Part shown: one piece after another, positions 5,407 through 6,744 of the stretch | Position numbering within the stretch: position 1 is the stretch's first letter | Layout of the letters: each line of letters opens with the position of its first letter | NCBI GenBank assembly: GCA_030616535.1 | Contig: JAUWXE010000059.1 | Span: 1-6,744, forward strand | Length of the DNA: 6,744 bases | DNA from: Candidatus Aerophobota bacterium | GTDB taxonomy: Bacteria; Aerophobota; Aerophobia; Aerophobales; AE-B3A | Direction of reading: 5' to 3' | The notes under the pieces: generated by a model | What the model saw: the letters and a program-made list of their open reading frames with translations, nothing else | Database searches by the model: none | Told to the model about the DNA's origin: nothing | Program-made: the position numbers and the translations under genes

Positions 5407-6363
5407 ATGCAATTAAAAATAAACAAAAAGAGTGGCTTCCCCATTAGGTACCAGCTAAAGGAGCAGATTAAATTCCTCATCGAAACCGGGCAGCTAAAGC
5501 CACATGCTAAACTTCCTACTATAAGAGAGCTGGCAGCGTACCTGAGAATTAACCAGAATACCGTACTGCAAGCTTTAAGAGAATTAGAGGAGGAGGGTTT
5601 TTTGTTGTGCGAACGGGGGAAGGGTTGTTTCATCAGGGAGGGATGCTGTTCTATATCGGAGGTCAATATGCAGAAATTAACTGACATACTGGAGGAGGCA
5701 ATAGAGAAGGCAAAATCTTTGGGTATTAGCTATGAGGAATTCGCATCCGTAGTCTGCCATAAGTTGGAACTAAATCAAAGCTTGAAGAAGAGAAGGCCAA
5801 AAATCTATTTTTTGGAATGCAATAAGCCGGAGTTAGAATATCGAACCATAGAGCTTGAGAGAAAGCTGGGGGTGGAGTTAAAACCTATGCTAATTGATGA
5901 GTTTAAGATACTCGCGGAGAAAGGTAGCCTGGAGGAGCCGATTGCTCTGGTTTTGACCACCTTCGGGCATCTTAGGGAGGTAAAGAAAATCTTAGAGGGA
6001 AGAAACATTGAGACTATTGGCCTGATGGCAACTCTACACATTAAGACCTTGATAGAGATCAGCAAATTACCGCAGGGGTCAAAGGTTGCTATGGTCTGTG
6101 TAAATCCAAAATCTGCAAAGAATGTGGAAAGGGCGGTAATAAACACTGGTCTAAGAAATATTATACCCTGTGCTGTCAGTACCAATAATTTAAAAAAATT
6201 GGAGGAAGTTTTAGAAGATGTGGATGCCATAGTTTCTTCCCGGGGAGCTCTGGACAAGATCAAACAAGTTGCTCCTGAAGGAAAGAAAATTATTGTCTTT
6301 GATAGAGTGATAGACATGGGAAGTATCGAGCTGGCAAAAGAGGCCATTGAAGAGATCAAATGA
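5407..6363 (+). CDS. GntR-family transcriptional regulator with a long C-terminal alpha/beta domain
   Basis: 318 residues. Residues 8-76 form a typical GntR winged helix-turn-helix: PIRYQLKEQIKFLI, LPTIRELAAYLRINQNTVLQ as the helix-turn-helix, then LEEEGFL and a GKGCFI wing. Residues 85-125 look like the two-helix dimerisation tail of the YtrA-type subfamily. YtrA-type regulators normally end there at about 120-130 residues. This one continues for nearly 200 residues in alternating strands and helices (for example PKIYFLECN, GSKVAMVCVNP, VDAIVSSRG and KKIIVFDRVIDMGSIELA). That suggests a two-lobed sensor domain binding a small ligand; this is inference and the ligand is unknown. Start: ATG at 5407 with AAGGGA (5396-5401) five bases upstream. 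Its own promoter carries the palindrome found again downstream of the gene, so it probably represses itself and the following unit. Confidence 0.88.
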   Translation: MQLKINKKSGFPIRYQLKEQIKFLIETGQLKPHAKLPTIRELAAYLRINQNTVLQALRELEEEGFLLCERGKGCFIREGCCSISEVNMQKLTDILEEAIEKAKSLGISYEEFASVVCHKLELNQSLKKRRPKIYFLECNKPELEYRTIELERKLGVELKPMLIDEFKILAEKGSLEEPIALVLTTFGHLREVKKILEGRNIETIGLMATLHIKTLIEISKLPQGSKVAMVCVNPKSAKNVERAVINTGLRNIIPCAVSTNNLKKLEEVLEDVDAIVSSRGALDKIKQVAPEGKKIIVFDRVIDMGSIELAKEAIEEIK

Positions 6364-6394
6364 TAAATTTGACCAAAATTTTTTTCTGCCGTTA

Positions 6395-6412
6395 GTTATA
6401 GTATGCTATAAC
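6395..6412. promoter_or_regulatory. Operator copy 2, GTTATA-N6-TATAAC, upstream of the small basic protein gene
   Basis: GTTATAGTATGCTATAAC has the same arms and spacing as copy 1, here with 7-bp perfect arms, and both copies are followed by AA. It lies 31 bases after the GntR stop and about 60 bases before the next start. A -10-like TATAGT (6397-6402) overlaps it. A TTGACC lies at 6369-6374, but its 22-bp spacing to that box is too long for a standard pair, so the exact promoter is uncertain. The downstream unit is probably under the regulator's control. Confidence 0.7.
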
Positions 6413-6474
6413 AATAAGTTAGTTAGCTTGGAGTAACAGGTATCCGGGAAGACAGATAAAAATGGGGGAGAATG

Positions 6475-6711
6475 ATGCTATCTCACGAATTCTTATTCTA
6501 CAGGTTGGCCAAAGAGAAGGAGAGGATGTTTCCAAAGGAAGTAGAGGCTGAGAGACTGCGCAGACTCTGCAGGAGGGGTAGGGCGAAGAGGTCAAAATTT
6601 CGGCTAAGATCCGCCTCAGAGATTGATGTTTATCCGAATCTTTCAGCAGAGAAATTGGCTCACTTATTTCTGCAAAAGATGAGATACATAGGTAACACTC
6701 AGGTGCTATAA
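6475..6711 (+). CDS. Small basic protein, 78 aa, unrecognised
   Basis: It reads MLSHEFLFYRLAKEKERMF, then a strongly basic middle (LRRLCRRGRAKRSKFRLRS), then SASEIDVYPNLSAEKLAHLF and a short tail. No signal peptide, membrane segment or metal motif is seen. The basic stretch could bind nucleic acid or acidic lipid, but this is only a suggestion. Two ATGs sit in tandem (6472 and 6475). GGGGGAG at 6464-6470 gives workable spacing only for the second, so 6475 is chosen. It is the first gene after operator copy 2 and lies 25 bases before the next gene, so it is probably regulated by the GntR protein and part of the downstream unit. Confidence 0.6.
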   Translation: MLSHEFLFYRLAKEKERMFPKEVEAERLRRLCRRGRAKRSKFRLRSASEIDVYPNLSAEKLAHLFLQKMRYIGNTQVL

Positions 6712-6712
6712 T
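6704..6712 (+). promoter_or_regulatory. Extended -10 promoter before the gene at 6737
   Basis: TGCTATAAT (TG at 6704-6705, perfect TATAAT at 6707-6712) is an ideal extended -10 element overlapping the stop codon of the small basic protein gene. No clear -35 box lies upstream, which extended -10 promoters can do without. Transcription would start near 6719, leaving a leader of under 20 nt. It could let the last gene be expressed independently of operator copy 2. Confidence 0.45.
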
Positions 6713-6736
6713 ATACCCTAGAGAAGGAGGTCAATA

Positions 6737-6744
6737 ATGAAGGG
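6737..6744 (+). CDS. Start of a further gene, cut off by the window end
   Basis: A perfect AAGGAGGT (6724-6731) lies five bases upstream of an ATG at 6737. Only Met-Lys and part of the next codon are visible, so nothing can be said about the product. The short gap to the small basic protein gene suggests one unit downstream of the regulator. Confidence 0.6.

Noticed and set aside
5805..6359. 184-codon minus-strand open frame opposite the GntR gene
   Set aside because: It is antisense to a clear GntR coding sequence and is low-complexity Ser/Phe-rich, as expected for a shadow frame.
6462..6551. 29-aa ORF starting at 6462 in another frame
   Set aside because: It overlaps the better-supported 78-aa gene, has no ribosome binding site of its own, and shows no recognisable pattern.

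Overview
The window looks like a piece of a low-to-moderate GC bacterial chromosome. Arginine is mostly AGA/AGG, several genes have strong AGGAGG-type ribosome binding sites, and sigma70-like promoters are visible. The gene content (an MtaA/UroD-like protein, a DUF362 protein, an orphan PIN protein, a clostridial-style metallophosphoesterase) would fit an anaerobe from the Clostridia or an uncultured deep-branching phylum. That placement is inference; no rRNA or other marker gene is present.

Left part (1-1087): a decayed secreted nuclease gene carries remnants of a staphylococcal-nuclease-like domain and of a C-terminal lamin-tail domain, broken by a nonsense codon and a deletion/frameshift. 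It converges on an intact metallophosphoesterase gene on the minus strand. That gene has its own good promoter, which also rules out the longest possible start.

Middle part (1088-2655): a 254-base intergenic region holds divergent promoters bracketed by an inverted repeat, then a roughly 110-nt leader that can fold, possibly as a pseudoknot. The leader precedes an amidohydrolase_2-family TIM-barrel hydrolase. A PIN-domain toxin-like nuclease follows with no gap, with no antitoxin beside it. A 27-codon fragment, possibly the start of a lost nucleotidyltransferase, follows.

Next (2759-5202): a uroporphyrinogen-decarboxylase/MtaA-like protein and a membrane-anchored DUF362 protein lie in the same direction, 77 bases apart. 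No corrinoid protein or ferredoxin domain is seen with them.

Right part (5203-6744): a 54-codon ORF of unknown nature contains a strong inverted repeat. It runs into the promoter of a GntR-family regulator of unusual size (318 aa: winged helix plus a long alpha/beta C-terminal domain). The same 18-bp palindrome, GTTATA-N6-TATAAC, lies over the regulator's own promoter and again just downstream of the regulator, in front of an unrecognised small basic protein (78 aa). A further gene begins at 6737 behind an extended -10 promoter and a perfect Shine-Dalgarno sequence. This two-operator arrangement, an autoregulated GntR controlling an uncharacterised downstream unit, is the most interesting candidate system here.
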